64,000 bases of DNA from Polymorphobacter_B sp038225475 (lineage in GTDB: Bacteria > Pseudomonadota > Alphaproteobacteria > Sphingomonadales > Sphingomonadaceae), in assembly GCA_038225475.1 (NCBI GenBank), contig JBBRRA010000006.1:62001-126000 (forward strand), given 5' to 3'. Shown here piece by piece: positions 8,747 through 17,407 of the stretch. The notes under the pieces were generated by a model, which saw only the letters and a list, made by a program, of their open reading frames with translations, made no database searches and was not told where the DNA came from. Within the stretch, counting starts at the first letter, position 1; every line of letters starts with the position of its first letter. A program made the position numbers and the translations under genes.

Positions 8747-9240
8747 CCCGGCGGCTTGCCTTGATGCTGCTGCTCGCGCTCGGCGGCTGCGGTTTGCAAC
8801 CGGTCTATTCGGGCGGCGCACGCGGCGTCGCTGCATCGACGCTCGGCGACATCGACGTAGCGCCGATCCCCGAGCGCGCCGGTTATCTGGTGCGCACCGC
8901 GCTACGCGAACGGCTCGGTGGCTCGGGGAGCGCCCCGCGTTTCCGGCTCGAAGTCGAGCTCAGTGATGAAATCCTCGGGTTCGGCCTGCGCGGCGATAAT
9001 TCGATCTCGCGCGAGCGGCGGACGCTGCGCGCGCGCTACCGGCTGGTCAGCGTGGCGACCGGTGCGGTGCTGATCGACGACACCGTCGGCTCGGACGCGG
9101 GCATCGACCGGGTCAGTTCGGACTATGCCGTGGTCGCCGCCGAAACCACCGCGCTCGAGCGGCTGTCGACCGAGGTTGCCCGGCAGATCAGCGCGCGCCT
9201 CGCCCAGGCCGCGCATGCGGGCAAATTGCCGCCACCATGA
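8743..9240 (+). CDS. lptE: LPS-assembly lipoprotein LptE
   Basis: 165 residues. A lipoprotein signal ends ALGGCGLQPVYSGG, and the GLQPVY pattern right after the lipid cysteine is characteristic of LptE/RlpB in alphaproteobacteria. LptE plugs the LptD barrel and helps deliver lipopolysaccharide to the outer leaflet. The position between leuS and holA is the classical one for this gene. The start overlaps the leuS stop (ATGA) and the stop overlaps the holA start in the same way. Confidence 0.88.
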   Translation: MTRRLALMLLLALGGCGLQPVYSGGARGVAASTLGDIDVAPIPERAGYLVRTALRERLGGSGSAPRFRLEVELSDEILGFGLRGDNSISRERRTLRARYRLVSVATGAVLIDDTVGSDAGIDRVSSDYAVVAAETTALERLSTEVARQISARLAQAAHAGKLPPP

Positions 9241-10283
9241 AGGCCGACAAGGCCGCGATCGCCGCCGCGCGGCAGCGCTTCCCTGCCGATAAGCGGCTGA
9301 TTTTATTATACGGTCCCGATGTTTCGGCGTCGCGCGACTTGGCCGACGGTATCGCCCGGCAATTTGCCGATCCGACCGACCCGCTCGGGACGACGCTGCT
9401 CGCAGGCGGCGACCTCGACAAGGACGCGGGCGCACTACTTGCCGCCGCGAGCGCAGTATCGATGTTCGGCGGGCGCACCTTGGTCCGCGTCGAGGATGCC
9501 GGTGACGATGCCGCGCCCGCCGTGGCGGCGCTGCTGGGTGCGGCGGTGGCGGGCAATCCCGTCGTGATGACGGCGGGCGCGCTCAAGAAAACGTCGAAAC
9601 TGCTCGCGGCTGCCGAGGCATCGCCCGCCGCGCTGGCATTCATCAGTTATATGCCCGATGCTCGCGGCATGGTCGCGTTGGTCGGCGAGATCGCCGCCGA
9701 ATTCGGGCTGCGGCTATCGAACCCCGCCGCGCGAGCGGTCGCCGACGCCTCGGGCGGCGAACGCGGTATCCTGCGCCGCGAGCTCGAAAAGCTGGCGCTC
9801 TACCTCGACGCGGACCCGTCAGGGACGCAGCCAGTGGCAATCGAGGATGTCGCCGCCCTGTCCGCCGACATCGGCGACGCCGATCTCGGCGCGCTGGTCG
9901 ATGCGGTTGCGGGCAGCGCAGCGCCGGCTGCCGACCGACAGCTGACGCGGCTTGCGGCACAAGGCATTCCCGGGATCACTCTGCTGCGTGCAGTGACGCG
10001 GCGCTTTTGGCTGCTGCTCGAGCTGCGCCTCGCGGTCGACGGCGGCAGCAGTGCGGCGAGCGCGGTCGATGCAGCGCGCCCACCGGTATTCTGGAAGGAC
10101 AAGCCCGCGATCGCCGCGCAACTCGGCGACTGGCCGACCCCGGTGGTTCGTACCGTTCTCGCGCGACTGCTCGCCACCGAACGCGCAATCAAGCGCAGCG
10201 GGACCGCGGGCGACGTACTCGCCGCGCAGTTCCTACTCGGTCTCGCCGCCCGCAAGCTGCAACGCACCGGGGGCAGGTCGTAA
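9237..10283 (+). CDS. holA: DNA polymerase III subunit delta
   Basis: 348 residues of the clamp-loader delta family, which opens the sliding clamp for loading on DNA. LILLYGPDVSASRDLADGI replaces the P-loop region of the AAA-like fold, followed by PLGTTLLAGGDLDKDAGAL, MFGGRTLVRVED and a C-terminal collar domain (AIKRSGTAGDVLAAQFLLGLAARKL). Start ATG overlaps the lptE stop. The 3' end overlaps parB, which runs in the opposite direction, by 51 bases. Confidence 0.92.
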   Translation: MKADKAAIAAARQRFPADKRLILLYGPDVSASRDLADGIARQFADPTDPLGTTLLAGGDLDKDAGALLAAASAVSMFGGRTLVRVEDAGDDAAPAVAALLGAAVAGNPVVMTAGALKKTSKLLAAAEASPAALAFISYMPDARGMVALVGEIAAEFGLRLSNPAARAVADASGGERGILRRELEKLALYLDADPSGTQPVAIEDVAALSADIGDADLGALVDAVAGSAAPAADRQLTRLAAQGIPGITLLRAVTRRFWLLLELRLAVDGGSSAASAVDAARPPVFWKDKPAIAAQLGDWPTPVVRTVLARLLATERAIKRSGTAGDVLAAQFLLGLAARKLQRTGGRS

Positions 10284-11141
10284 CACCGGCTCCCCGGCAA
10301 GCAGCGCACACAGCAGATCAAGCTGATCGAGCGTCGAATAGGCAATGGTGAGCGTTCCGCGTGCGGTTCCCGCCGCCGCCGCAACCGTGACGGTCATGCC
10401 CAGCCCATCGCCAAGCTGTTGTTCGAGCCCGGCAAGGTTTGGATCCCGCTGCGGCGCGGATGCGCGCGCCCGAACTGCGCCGCCGCTGCGCGCCAGCGCC
10501 TCCGCCTGGCGCACCGACAACCCATCGGCAACGATGCGTGCCGCAAACTCGCTCGCATGGGGACTGGCGACAAGCGCGCGCGCATGCCCCATGCTGAGCT
10601 GCCCCGCCTCGACCAACGCCCGCACATCGGCCGGAAGATCGAGCAATCGCAACAGGTTGGCGACGTGGCTGCGGGCCTTGCCGACGATCTTGGCGAGCGC
10701 TTCCTGCGTATGACCGAAGTCTCGAACCAGCCGCGCAAAGCCCTGCGCCTCCTCGATCGGGTTGAGATCGGCGCGCTGGATATTTTCGATCAGCGCAATC
10801 TCGAACGCTGCCGCATCGTCGAGCGTCCGGATAACGACCGGGACTTCGTGGAGCGGCACCGCCTGTGCTGCGCGCCAGCGACGTTCGCCGGCAACGATTT
10901 CGAAGCGGCCGCCGGGCAACGGGCGGACGAGAATCGGCTGCAGGATGCCGCGTAGCCGGATCGATTCGGTCAGCTCAGCGATCGCCTCGGCATCGAAACG
11001 GCGGCGCGGCTGGGCCGGATTGGCGACAAGGTCGGCGGTTGCCAGCATCGTCCGTTCGGGCGCATCGTTGCCGGCAGCGCTTTCGGCCATCAGCGCCGAC
11101 AAGCCGCGGCCCAGGCCAGAACTCCGTTTCTTCTCAACCAT
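10233..11141 (-). CDS. parB: chromosome partitioning protein ParB
   Basis: 302 residues. N-terminal GLGRGLSALM, then the ParB CTPase/nuclease-fold motifs (QPRRRFDAEAIAELTESIRLRGILQPILVRP, IVAGERRWRAAQ), NIQRADLNPIEEAQGFARL, and the helix-turn-helix that binds parS. The dimerisation domain ends near LDQLDLLCALL. The final ~20 residues run antisense into the end of holA and look like a read-through tail. ParB loads on parS as a CTP-dependent sliding clamp. Two perfect parS sites lie 1.3-3.3 kb upstream. The start overlaps parA by 8 bases. Confidence 0.95.
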   Translation of the reverse strand: MVEKKRSSGLGRGLSALMAESAAGNDAPERTMLATADLVANPAQPRRRFDAEAIAELTESIRLRGILQPILVRPLPGGRFEIVAGERRWRAAQAVPLHEVPVVIRTLDDAAAFEIALIENIQRADLNPIEEAQGFARLVRDFGHTQEALAKIVGKARSHVANLLRLLDLPADVRALVEAGQLSMGHARALVASPHASEFAARIVADGLSVRQAEALARSGGAVRARASAPQRDPNLAGLEQQLGDGLGMTVTVAAAAGTARGTLTIAYSTLDQLDLLCALLAGEPVLRPAPGALQLAGGETE

Positions 11142-11919
11142 TTGCGACTTTCATCATTGTCATGCCGTCGACCCGCTGGAGCAGTTCGCGCGCCAGTTCG
11201 ATATACGCCGCCGAGCCTGAGCAGCGGTAGTCGTACAGTAACGCCGGCAGGCCGTGGCTCGGCGCCTCCGACAGCCGGACGTTGCGCGGCACCGTCGTGG
11301 TAAATACCTGCGCGCCCATTACCGCCCGGACATCGTTCGCGACCTGGTCGGACAGCCGGTTCCGCTTGTCGATCATCGTCAGCACGATACCGAGGATCGC
11401 AAGCCGCGCATTCGGCCCCGACCGCACGCGCTCGATCGTGCCGAGCAGCTGGCTAAGCCCCTCGAGCGCAAAGAATTCGCATTGCAGCGGCACCAGCACC
11501 GCGTCCGATGCCACCAGCGCATTGAGCGTCAGCAACCCGAGCGACGGCGGGCAGTCGATCAGCACGAAGTCATACGCCGATGCCGGGATCAGCGCCTCGC
11601 GCAGCCGGTGCATCCGGCGTTCGAGCGCAACCAATTCGACTTCGGCCCCCGACAGCGCCGCCGTCGATGGCACCACCGAAAGTCCGGGAACCTGGGTCGC
11701 GACGGTTGCGTCGGCGAGTGTCGCATCGCCGATGACAACTTCGTAAATCGAGCATTCGCGGCTGCGCCGATCGATCCCCAGCCCGGTCGAGGCATTGCCC
11801 TGCGGGTCGATATCGATCAGCAGCACCGCCTTGCCGCTTGCCGCCAGCGCGGTTGCAAGATTGATCGCCGTGGTGGTTTTACCTACCCCGCCCTTTTGGT
11901 TGACCACGGCAATCTTCAT
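11134..11919 (-). CDS. parA: chromosome partitioning ATPase ParA
   Basis: 261 residues. Deviant Walker A KGGVGKTTTAINLATALA at the N-terminus, Walker A' LIDIDPQGNAS, and LIDCPPSLGLLTLNAL. This Soj/ParA ATPase forms DNA-bound gradients that pull ParB-parS complexes to the poles. It has the short chromosomal form without an N-terminal DNA-binding domain. Its ATG overlaps the stop of rsmG by four bases, so it is in the rsmG-parA-parB run that is usual beside bacterial origins. Confidence 0.96.
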   Translation of the reverse strand: MKIAVVNQKGGVGKTTTAINLATALAASGKAVLLIDIDPQGNASTGLGIDRRSRECSIYEVVIGDATLADATVATQVPGLSVVPSTAALSGAEVELVALERRMHRLREALIPASAYDFVLIDCPPSLGLLTLNALVASDAVLVPLQCEFFALEGLSQLLGTIERVRSGPNARLAILGIVLTMIDKRNRLSDQVANDVRAVMGAQVFTTTVPRNVRLSEAPSHGLPALLYDYRCSGSAAYIELARELLQRVDGMTMMKVANG

Positions 11920-12539
11920 CTGCGACGGGCCTTTCGACGAACATCGCGCGCGACGACGATGTTTCCACGCGGATCGGTACGACTCGCCGCCAACTCTATA
12001 TCAAAAGCAAATTCGTTCCGTGCAGATTCGATCTCTTGCGCGACGGTTTCGCCCTTGAGCAGTACCCATTGCGTTGCGCGATCCGCAACGCGCAGTCCCC
12101 AGCCGAAGATGTGTTCGAGCGGCGCGCACGCCCGCGCCGATACAATGGCATAGGGCCGGGCGGGAAGGTCTTCGACGCGCTTGTTATACACCACAACTTG
12201 GCTTTCGAGGCCGAGCGCGTCGACGACGGCTTGCATGAACCGGCATTTTTTTGCGACCGAGTCGACCACTGCGACCGGACGATCCGACAGCAGTGCGACA
12301 ACGATCCCCGGAAAGCCAGCGCCCGCGCCAATGTCGATCCAATCGCCCGCGGGTGGAGCCAATGCCACGATCTGCGCCGAATCGGCAAAGTGGCGCTCCC
12401 ACACGGCAGGCAGCGTCGACGGCCCGACGAGGTTCATCCGCGTCTGCCAATCGGTCAGCATGGCGGCGTATATATCGAACTTTTCGGCTGTTCCACGTGG
12501 AACATTAAAATCCGCGAGAAATGCGTCGCGCGCACTCAT
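11916..12539 (-). CDS. rsmG: 16S rRNA (guanine-527-N7) methyltransferase RsmG
   Basis: 207 residues; methylates G527 of 16S rRNA. The SAM-binding motif WIDIGAGAGFPGIVVALL and the following VDSVAKKCRFMQAVVDALGL are visible, as is VSARACAPLEHIFGW. The open frame extends 32 codons upstream, but the ATG at 12539 is chosen because homology starts at ARDAFLADFNVPRGT and it overlaps the mnmG stop as ATGA. Codons 12-18 (FNVPRGT) contain a perfect parS palindrome. Confidence 0.95.
   Translation of the reverse strand: MSARDAFLADFNVPRGTAEKFDIYAAMLTDWQTRMNLVGPSTLPAVWERHFADSAQIVALAPPAGDWIDIGAGAGFPGIVVALLSDRPVAVVDSVAKKCRFMQAVVDALGLESQVVVYNKRVEDLPARPYAIVSARACAPLEHIFGWGLRVADRATQWVLLKGETVAQEIESARNEFAFDIELAASRTDPRGNIVVARDVRRKARRR
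12489..12504. promoter_or_regulatory. parS: parS centromere-like site 1 (inside rsmG)
   Basis: TGTTCCACGTGGAACA is a perfect 16-base palindrome and fits the bacterial parS consensus (TGTTNCACGTGNAACA). It lies in the 5' coding region of rsmG, where it is read in frame as NVPRG(T), and is 1.3 kb upstream of parB. ParB is expected to load here and spread. Confidence 0.92.
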
Positions 12540-14377
12540 GCCGCGCGACGTGCATGCGACAGCAAAATCGCCAGCGCGCCTGGCGTCACACCCGCGACCC
12601 GGCCCGCTGCCCCCAACGTCGATGGCCGAGCGCACGTCAGGCGTTCAACCATCTCGCGCGACAGCCCGGCAATCGCGGCATAATCGATAGCGAGCGGCAG
12701 CGTGAGCGCTTCGTCGCGTCGAAAGCGCGTAACTTCAACGTCTTGCCGCGCGAGATAAGTCGCGTAGCGCGCGTCGGTCTCGACCGTTGCCGCAATGTCG
12801 GCGGGAATATCGGCCAGTTCGGGCCAGAGGCACGTGGCTGCCACCCAGCTCAAGGCGGGAAATTGCAGCCATTCGAACGCGCTTCGAACAACGCCATCCT
12901 GCTTCACCTCGACACCGCAATGCGCAAGTCGGGCGGGCGATGCCGTCGCCGCGTTCAGTAAAGCTCGCGCATGCGAGAGCGCAGACCGACGCTGTTGAAA
13001 GCGTTGAGCGCGTTGCACACGAACCGCACCGGCGGCCATGCCCAGCGGCGTCAGCCGATCGGCGGCGTTGTCGATGCGCAGCCGCAGCCGGTATTCGGCG
13101 CGCGACGTGAACATGCGATACGGTTCGCTGACACCTTGGGTCACGAGGTCGTCGATCAACACGCCGAGATACGATGTCGTCCGATCGAAGTGGAGTTCAT
13201 CCTCGCCGCCGGCGATCCGCGCCGCATTGATGCCAGCGACGATGCCCTGCGCCGCCGCTTCCTCATAGCCGGTCGTGCCGTTGATCTGCCCGGCGAGCAG
13301 TAGCCCGGGAACGCCGATGACACTCAACGCCGGCGACAGCGACCGCGGATCGACATGGTCATATTCGACCGCATAGCCCGGAGCGAGAATCCGCGCGCGC
13401 TCCAGCCCCGCAATCGTGCGAACCAGCGTCTCCTGAACCGTCGCGGGCAGCGACGTCGAAATGCCGTTCGGGTAGATTGTCGCGTCGTCGAAGCCCTCGG
13501 GTTCGAGGAAAATCTGGTGATGATCACGGTCGGCAAACCGCATCACCTTGTCCTCGAGCGACGGGCAATAGCGCGGACCGATGCCGTTGATCTCCCCGGC
13601 ATACATCGGCGCGAGGTGGATGTTGTCGCGCACGATGCGATGCGTTGCCGGATTGGTCTGCGTTACGGCACACGGCAGTTGGCGCGTGACGGAGCTGTCC
13701 TTGGTGAAGTGCACGGGGACGTCGTCGCCAGGCTGCCACGTCAGCGCCGCCCAGTCGATTGTTCGCCCATCGAGGCGAGGCGGCGTGCCGGTCTTGAGTC
13801 GTGCCATCGGTAGCGCAAGCTCGACAAGCGACCTCGACAGGCTAGGTGTCGGCGGGCCGCCGCGCCGTCCGCCTGCGGTGATGTGCGAACCGACATGCAT
13901 GCGCGCGCCAAGGAATGTCCCCGTCGTCACCACCGTCGCTGCGGCGCGAAGCGGGCCCGCATCGGTTTCGACTCCGATGACGCGCCGATCGGGCCCGAGG
14001 GCCAGCGCGGTTACCGAAGCGATCACAATCTGCAGGTTCGGCGTTGCGGCGAGCGCCGCCTGCATCACGACACGATAGCGCGCGCGATCGACCTGAGCGC
14101 GTGGCCCTTGCACGGCCGGACCCTTCCGACGATTGAGCAGTCGCGTTTGCAGCGCGGCAGCGTCGGCAACGCGCCCCATCAGCCCATCGAGCGCATCGAT
14201 CTCGCAGACCAAATGCCCCTTGCCCAGCCCGCCGATCGCCGGATTGCACGAAAGCGCGCCAACATCATCGGCGCGGTACGTCACTAACGCGACGCGGGCA
14301 CCGCAGCGCGCCGCTGCCGCTGCGGCCTCGCACCCGGCGTGGCCGCCGCCGACCACGATGACGTCGAATTCCTGCAT
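12536..14377 (-). CDS. mnmG: tRNA uridine-5-carboxymethylaminomethyl modification enzyme MnmG
   Basis: 613 residues, standard length for MnmG/GidA. The FAD-binding motif VIVVGGGHAGCEAAAAAAR is at the N-terminus, then SCNPAIGGLGKGHLVCEIDALDG and the signature GPRYCPSLEDKVMRF. GLLLAGQINGTTGYEEAAAQG follows later, with a C-terminal helical domain that contacts MnmE. With MnmE it installs the cmnm5 group on wobble uridine 34 of several tRNAs. A parS site lies 38 bases upstream of the start, in the gap to mnmE. Confidence 0.96.
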   Translation of the reverse strand: MQEFDVIVVGGGHAGCEAAAAAARCGARVALVTYRADDVGALSCNPAIGGLGKGHLVCEIDALDGLMGRVADAAALQTRLLNRRKGPAVQGPRAQVDRARYRVVMQAALAATPNLQIVIASVTALALGPDRRVIGVETDAGPLRAAATVVTTGTFLGARMHVGSHITAGGRRGGPPTPSLSRSLVELALPMARLKTGTPPRLDGRTIDWAALTWQPGDDVPVHFTKDSSVTRQLPCAVTQTNPATHRIVRDNIHLAPMYAGEINGIGPRYCPSLEDKVMRFADRDHHQIFLEPEGFDDATIYPNGISTSLPATVQETLVRTIAGLERARILAPGYAVEYDHVDPRSLSPALSVIGVPGLLLAGQINGTTGYEEAAAQGIVAGINAARIAGGEDELHFDRTTSYLGVLIDDLVTQGVSEPYRMFTSRAEYRLRLRIDNAADRLTPLGMAAGAVRVQRAQRFQQRRSALSHARALLNAATASPARLAHCGVEVKQDGVVRSAFEWLQFPALSWVAATCLWPELADIPADIAATVETDARYATYLARQDVEVTRFRRDEALTLPLAIDYAAIAGLSREMVERLTCARPSTLGAAGRVAGVTPGALAILLSHARRAA

Positions 14378-14414
14378 GCAACGGAACTAGCCGCGATGCG
14401 GGCTCGCGTCAAAA

Positions 14415-14430
14415 TGTTCCACGTGGAACA
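14415..14430. promoter_or_regulatory. parS: parS centromere-like site 2 (mnmE-mnmG gap)
   Basis: A second perfect copy of TGTTCCACGTGGAACA, identical to the site in rsmG. It fills most of the 54-base gap between mnmE (stop at 14432) and mnmG (start at 14377). It could overlap the mnmG promoter, so ParB binding may affect mnmG transcription. Confidence 0.92.
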
Positions 14431-14431
14431 G

Positions 14432-15730
14432 TCATTTGCCGATACAAAAGGCCGAATAGAGCTCGTCGAGTATGTCTTCAATCCCGACCCTGCCGGTCAA
14501 ACGCGCCAGCGATTGCGCTGCCATCTGCAGCGCTTCGGCATGAAGTACCGGATCGACCTCGCGATCGGCATCGTCAAGCGCTTCGACCAGACCGGCCAGC
14601 GCGATCCGCTGGCGTTCGCGCGTCACCAGTGCCGGATCGCCAGGGCGTAACGCCGCAGTTGCCCATTCCGCGAGCCAATTGCGTAGCGCGTCGATGCCCG
14701 AGCCGCCGGCCGCTGAAACATACAATCGCCCCGCGTGTATTCCCGCTGGCTCGCCGCTCAGATCGATTTTGTTGATCACCACCTGCCCGAGTGGCTCGGC
14801 AGGCGGTTCGGTCGCGACGTGCAGCACCAGCGCCGCCGCCGCAGCGCGCGCGCGCGCGCGCACCATACCCTCGCGCTCGACGGGATCGGCGACGTCGTCA
14901 CGCAGTCCGGCAGTATCGATCAGCGTCACCGCGCAACCGTTCAGGTCGAGCGCCACCTCGATCGGGTCGCGCGTCGTGCCCGCCGCCGACGATACGATAG
15001 CTGCATCACGCCCCGCTAGAATATTGAAAAGACTGGACTTTCCGACATTCGGTGCGCCCACGACCGCCACTGTCAGGCCGTCGCGCACCCGTTCGCCGCG
15101 CGCGCTATCGGCGAGGTGCGTGGTAACCTCGACGCGCATCACCCGCAGCGTCGCTGCCGTCTTGACGTCGCTTGCGACCACGACATCCGATTGTTCTTCG
15201 GCAAAATCGAGCAGCGCAACGCTGTTCGCGAGCGCTGCAACGATCGTCGCGCGCCAAGTTTCGGCGCGCTGACGCAGTCCACCGCTGGCTTGCGTCAACG
15301 CTTGCAGCCGCTGCGTCTCGGTTCCCGCCGCCATCAGATCGGCGAGCCCCTCGACCTGCGTCAGGTCGAGCTTGGCATTGTCGAAGGCGCGGCGGGTGAA
15401 CTCGCCGGGTTCCGCCAGCCGCAGGCCGGGCAACGCCGCGAGGCAGCGCAGCATCGCGGCGACCACCGCCGTGCTGCCGTGGACGTGAAACTCGGCGGTG
15501 TCCTCGCCGGTCGCGCTGGCCGGCGCGGCGAACCACACCGCCAGCGCCTGATCGATTACCCCGAGCGTTGCCGGATCGACGATCCGCGCCGCGGTCATCC
15601 GGCGCGGCGGCGGTAACCGCCCGGTCATCGCCGTCATCGTCACGCGCACCGCCGGGCCCGACAGGCGGATCACCGCAATCGCCGCCGGCGGGCGTCCGCT
15701 CGCCAACGCGAAGATCGTCGCTTCGGTCAT
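14432..15730 (-). CDS. mnmE: tRNA modification GTPase MnmE
   Basis: 432 residues. N-terminal tetrahydrofolate-binding domain (TIFALASGRPPAAIAVIRLSG, EFTRRAFDNAKLDLTQVEGLADL), an inserted G domain (VVGAPNVGKSSLFNILAGRDAAIVS, DTAGLRD, NKIDLS), and the terminal FCIGK whose cysteine is essential in MnmE. Partner of MnmG in wobble-uridine modification. I placed the start at the ATG before TEATIFALASG; the open frame upstream of it is not conserved. Confidence 0.96.
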   Translation of the reverse strand: MTEATIFALASGRPPAAIAVIRLSGPAVRVTMTAMTGRLPPPRRMTAARIVDPATLGVIDQALAVWFAAPASATGEDTAEFHVHGSTAVVAAMLRCLAALPGLRLAEPGEFTRRAFDNAKLDLTQVEGLADLMAAGTETQRLQALTQASGGLRQRAETWRATIVAALANSVALLDFAEEQSDVVVASDVKTAATLRVMRVEVTTHLADSARGERVRDGLTVAVVGAPNVGKSSLFNILAGRDAAIVSSAAGTTRDPIEVALDLNGCAVTLIDTAGLRDDVADPVEREGMVRARARAAAAALVLHVATEPPAEPLGQVVINKIDLSGEPAGIHAGRLYVSAAGGSGIDALRNWLAEWATAALRPGDPALVTRERQRIALAGLVEALDDADREVDPVLHAEALQMAAQSLARLTGRVGIEDILDELYSAFCIGK

Positions 15731-15741
15731 GCAGGCGTTGC

Positions 15742-15972
15742 CTAGCTGCGCCGCCCCGCGTTCCAGAACGCCTGCCGCCAGCTCTCGAGGCCTTCGGTCA
15801 TCCCCGGCATCCATGCTCGCGCCAATTTTTCAAACTCGGCCGGTCCGATACCGTCGGTAACCAGCGTCTTCATCTTATCGAGATACAGCGCATGCAGCGG
15901 CTCGAGGTCGGGCAGTCCGAGAAACGATCGTGCCTCCTGCGGCGTGCAGTCGATATCGAAAGTGATCTTCAT
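15742..15972 (-). CDS. small DUF6489-like protein
   Basis: 76 residues: MKITFDIDCTPQEARSFLGLPD followed by amphipathic helices ending EGLESWRQAFWNAG. Proteins with this opening occur in sphingomonads and other alphaproteobacteria and are annotated, to my knowledge, as DUF6489; function unknown. A helical, tryptophan-containing C-terminus of this type could bind a partner protein or a polymer granule, but this is a guess. The gene lies 11 bases upstream of mnmE and is probably co-transcribed with it. Confidence 0.75.
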   Translation of the reverse strand: MKITFDIDCTPQEARSFLGLPDLEPLHALYLDKMKTLVTDGIGPAEFEKLARAWMPGMTEGLESWRQAFWNAGRRS

Positions 15973-16064
15973 GGCTGCCTCTTGCCGCTTTGCTGGGTTC
16001 ACTTTAGCGTTTCGATGCCCTAGCGCCAACTGCTTGGGCAACTGGTGCAACGACGGAGCCGATC

Positions 16065-16805
16065 ATGGCCGACGGCTCGATCCCCTATCTCGGGCTGGCG
16101 TTCGATCCACGGCCGATGGCGGCGATCGTCGAGGCGCTGTGCGCCGACCACCGCGACGACTGCGTCACCGTCGTCACCCCCAATGTCGACCATATCGTTC
16201 GGTTGCACCGCGCCGAGGGTCCGGCGGCGGCGGCGCTGTGGTCGGCCTATCGCGACGCGAGCCTGTGCCTGTGCGACAGCCGCATCGTGGCGCGGCTGGC
16301 ACGGCTGCGCGGCGTCCTGCTGCCAGTCGTCCCCGGCAGCGACCTGACCGCGCAACTGTTCGAACGGTTGCGGCCTGGTGACCGGATCGCGGTGATCGGC
16401 GGCGACGCCGAGACCATCGGCGAGCTCGCGGCGGTCCGGCCGGGGGTCGACATCGTTCAGCATATTCCGCCGATGGGACTGGCGCGCAACGCCGTCGCGC
16501 TTGATGCGGCGGCGGACTTTGCAGTCGCAGCGGCGGCGCGTTTCGTCTTTCTCGCCGTCGGGTCGCCGCAGCAGGAACTGCTCGCGCAGCGCATCCGGGT
16601 CCGGCCCGGCGCGTGCGGCGTGGTGCTGTGCATCGGTGCGAGCATCGAGTTTCTGACCGGGCGCATCGCGCGTGCGCCGCGCTGGATGCAGCAGAGCGGC
16701 ATCGAATGGCTCCACCGGCTGTTGTCGAACCCGCGCCGGTTGTGGCGGCGCTATCTGGTCGAGGGGCCGCGGATCTTTGCGCTCGCGTGGCGGTTCAGGC
16801 GATGA
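16065..16805 (+). CDS. WecG/TagA/CpsF family glycosyltransferase
   Basis: 246 residues. The family pattern is clear: VVTPNVDHIVRLHR (TPN motif with the catalytic-region Asp), CDSRIVARLARLRG, LPVVPGSDLTAQL, RIAVIGGD, FVFLAVGSPQQELLAQRI and a C-terminal MQQSGIEWLHRLLSNPRRLWRRYL. These enzymes transfer N-acetylmannosamine-type sugars to lipid-linked acceptors in surface polysaccharide synthesis. It stands alone here, with no other polysaccharide gene nearby, on the opposite strand to its neighbours. The stop overlaps the convergent terC by 11 bases. Confidence 0.88.
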   Translation: MADGSIPYLGLAFDPRPMAAIVEALCADHRDDCVTVVTPNVDHIVRLHRAEGPAAAALWSAYRDASLCLCDSRIVARLARLRGVLLPVVPGSDLTAQLFERLRPGDRIAVIGGDAETIGELAAVRPGVDIVQHIPPMGLARNAVALDAAADFAVAAAARFVFLAVGSPQQELLAQRIRVRPGACGVVLCIGASIEFLTGRIARAPRWMQQSGIEWLHRLLSNPRRLWRRYLVEGPRIFALAWRFRR

Positions 16806-17406
16806 TCGGCGCGACTTCCTGCCAGCCTTCACGGATCATCTTGACCGCGACATAAACGATCACCGCCAGTCCGACATAGCCGATCCAGCGAAAGCGTTCG
16901 ATGTATTTGGCGATCAGATTCGCCGCAAGGCCCATCAGCGCCACCGATAGCACCAGCCCGATAACCATGATCGCCGGATGCTCGCGCGCCGCGCCGGCGA
17001 CCGCGAGCACATTGTCGAGGCTCATCGACACATCGGCCAGCGCCACCGCCCAGGCTGCGGCCGCAAAGCTTTTGGGCTTGGTCAGCGGCGCGTCGGGCGT
17101 GGCCGTCGCCTGCCCCCGCAGCTCGCGCCACATCTTCCATGCCACCCACAGCAGCAACAGACCGCCCGCAAGGATCAGCCCGACGAACTTGAGCAGCGCA
17201 CTGACGCCGAGCGCGAACACCACGCGCAGCACGAACGCCGCGCCGATGCCGATCAGGATGACGCGCTGACGCTGCGCGACCGGCAGCCCCGCTGCCAGCG
17301 CGCCGACGACGATGGCATTGTCCCCGGCGAGCACGAGGTCGATCAGCACGACCTGCCCGAACACCGCCAGCGATGCAGGCGTCAGCAGGCCGGCGACGTC
17401 GACCAT
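16795..17406 (-). CDS. TerC/YjbE family integral membrane protein
   Basis: 203 residues with about six to seven hydrophobic segments. The acidic membrane motifs of the TerC superfamily are present twice: VLIDLVLAGDNAIVVG near residues 20-35 and VALADVSMSLDNVLAVAGA near 120-138. Family members are implicated in metal-ion (notably manganese) efflux or tellurite-related metal homeostasis. The gene begins one base after the stop of the upstream M20 peptidase, so the two form one unit. Confidence 0.87.
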   Translation of the reverse strand: MVDVAGLLTPASLAVFGQVVLIDLVLAGDNAIVVGALAAGLPVAQRQRVILIGIGAAFVLRVVFALGVSALLKFVGLILAGGLLLLWVAWKMWRELRGQATATPDAPLTKPKSFAAAAWAVALADVSMSLDNVLAVAGAAREHPAIMVIGLVLSVALMGLAANLIAKYIERFRWIGYVGLAVIVYVAVKMIREGWQEVAPIIA

Positions 17407-17407
17407 G

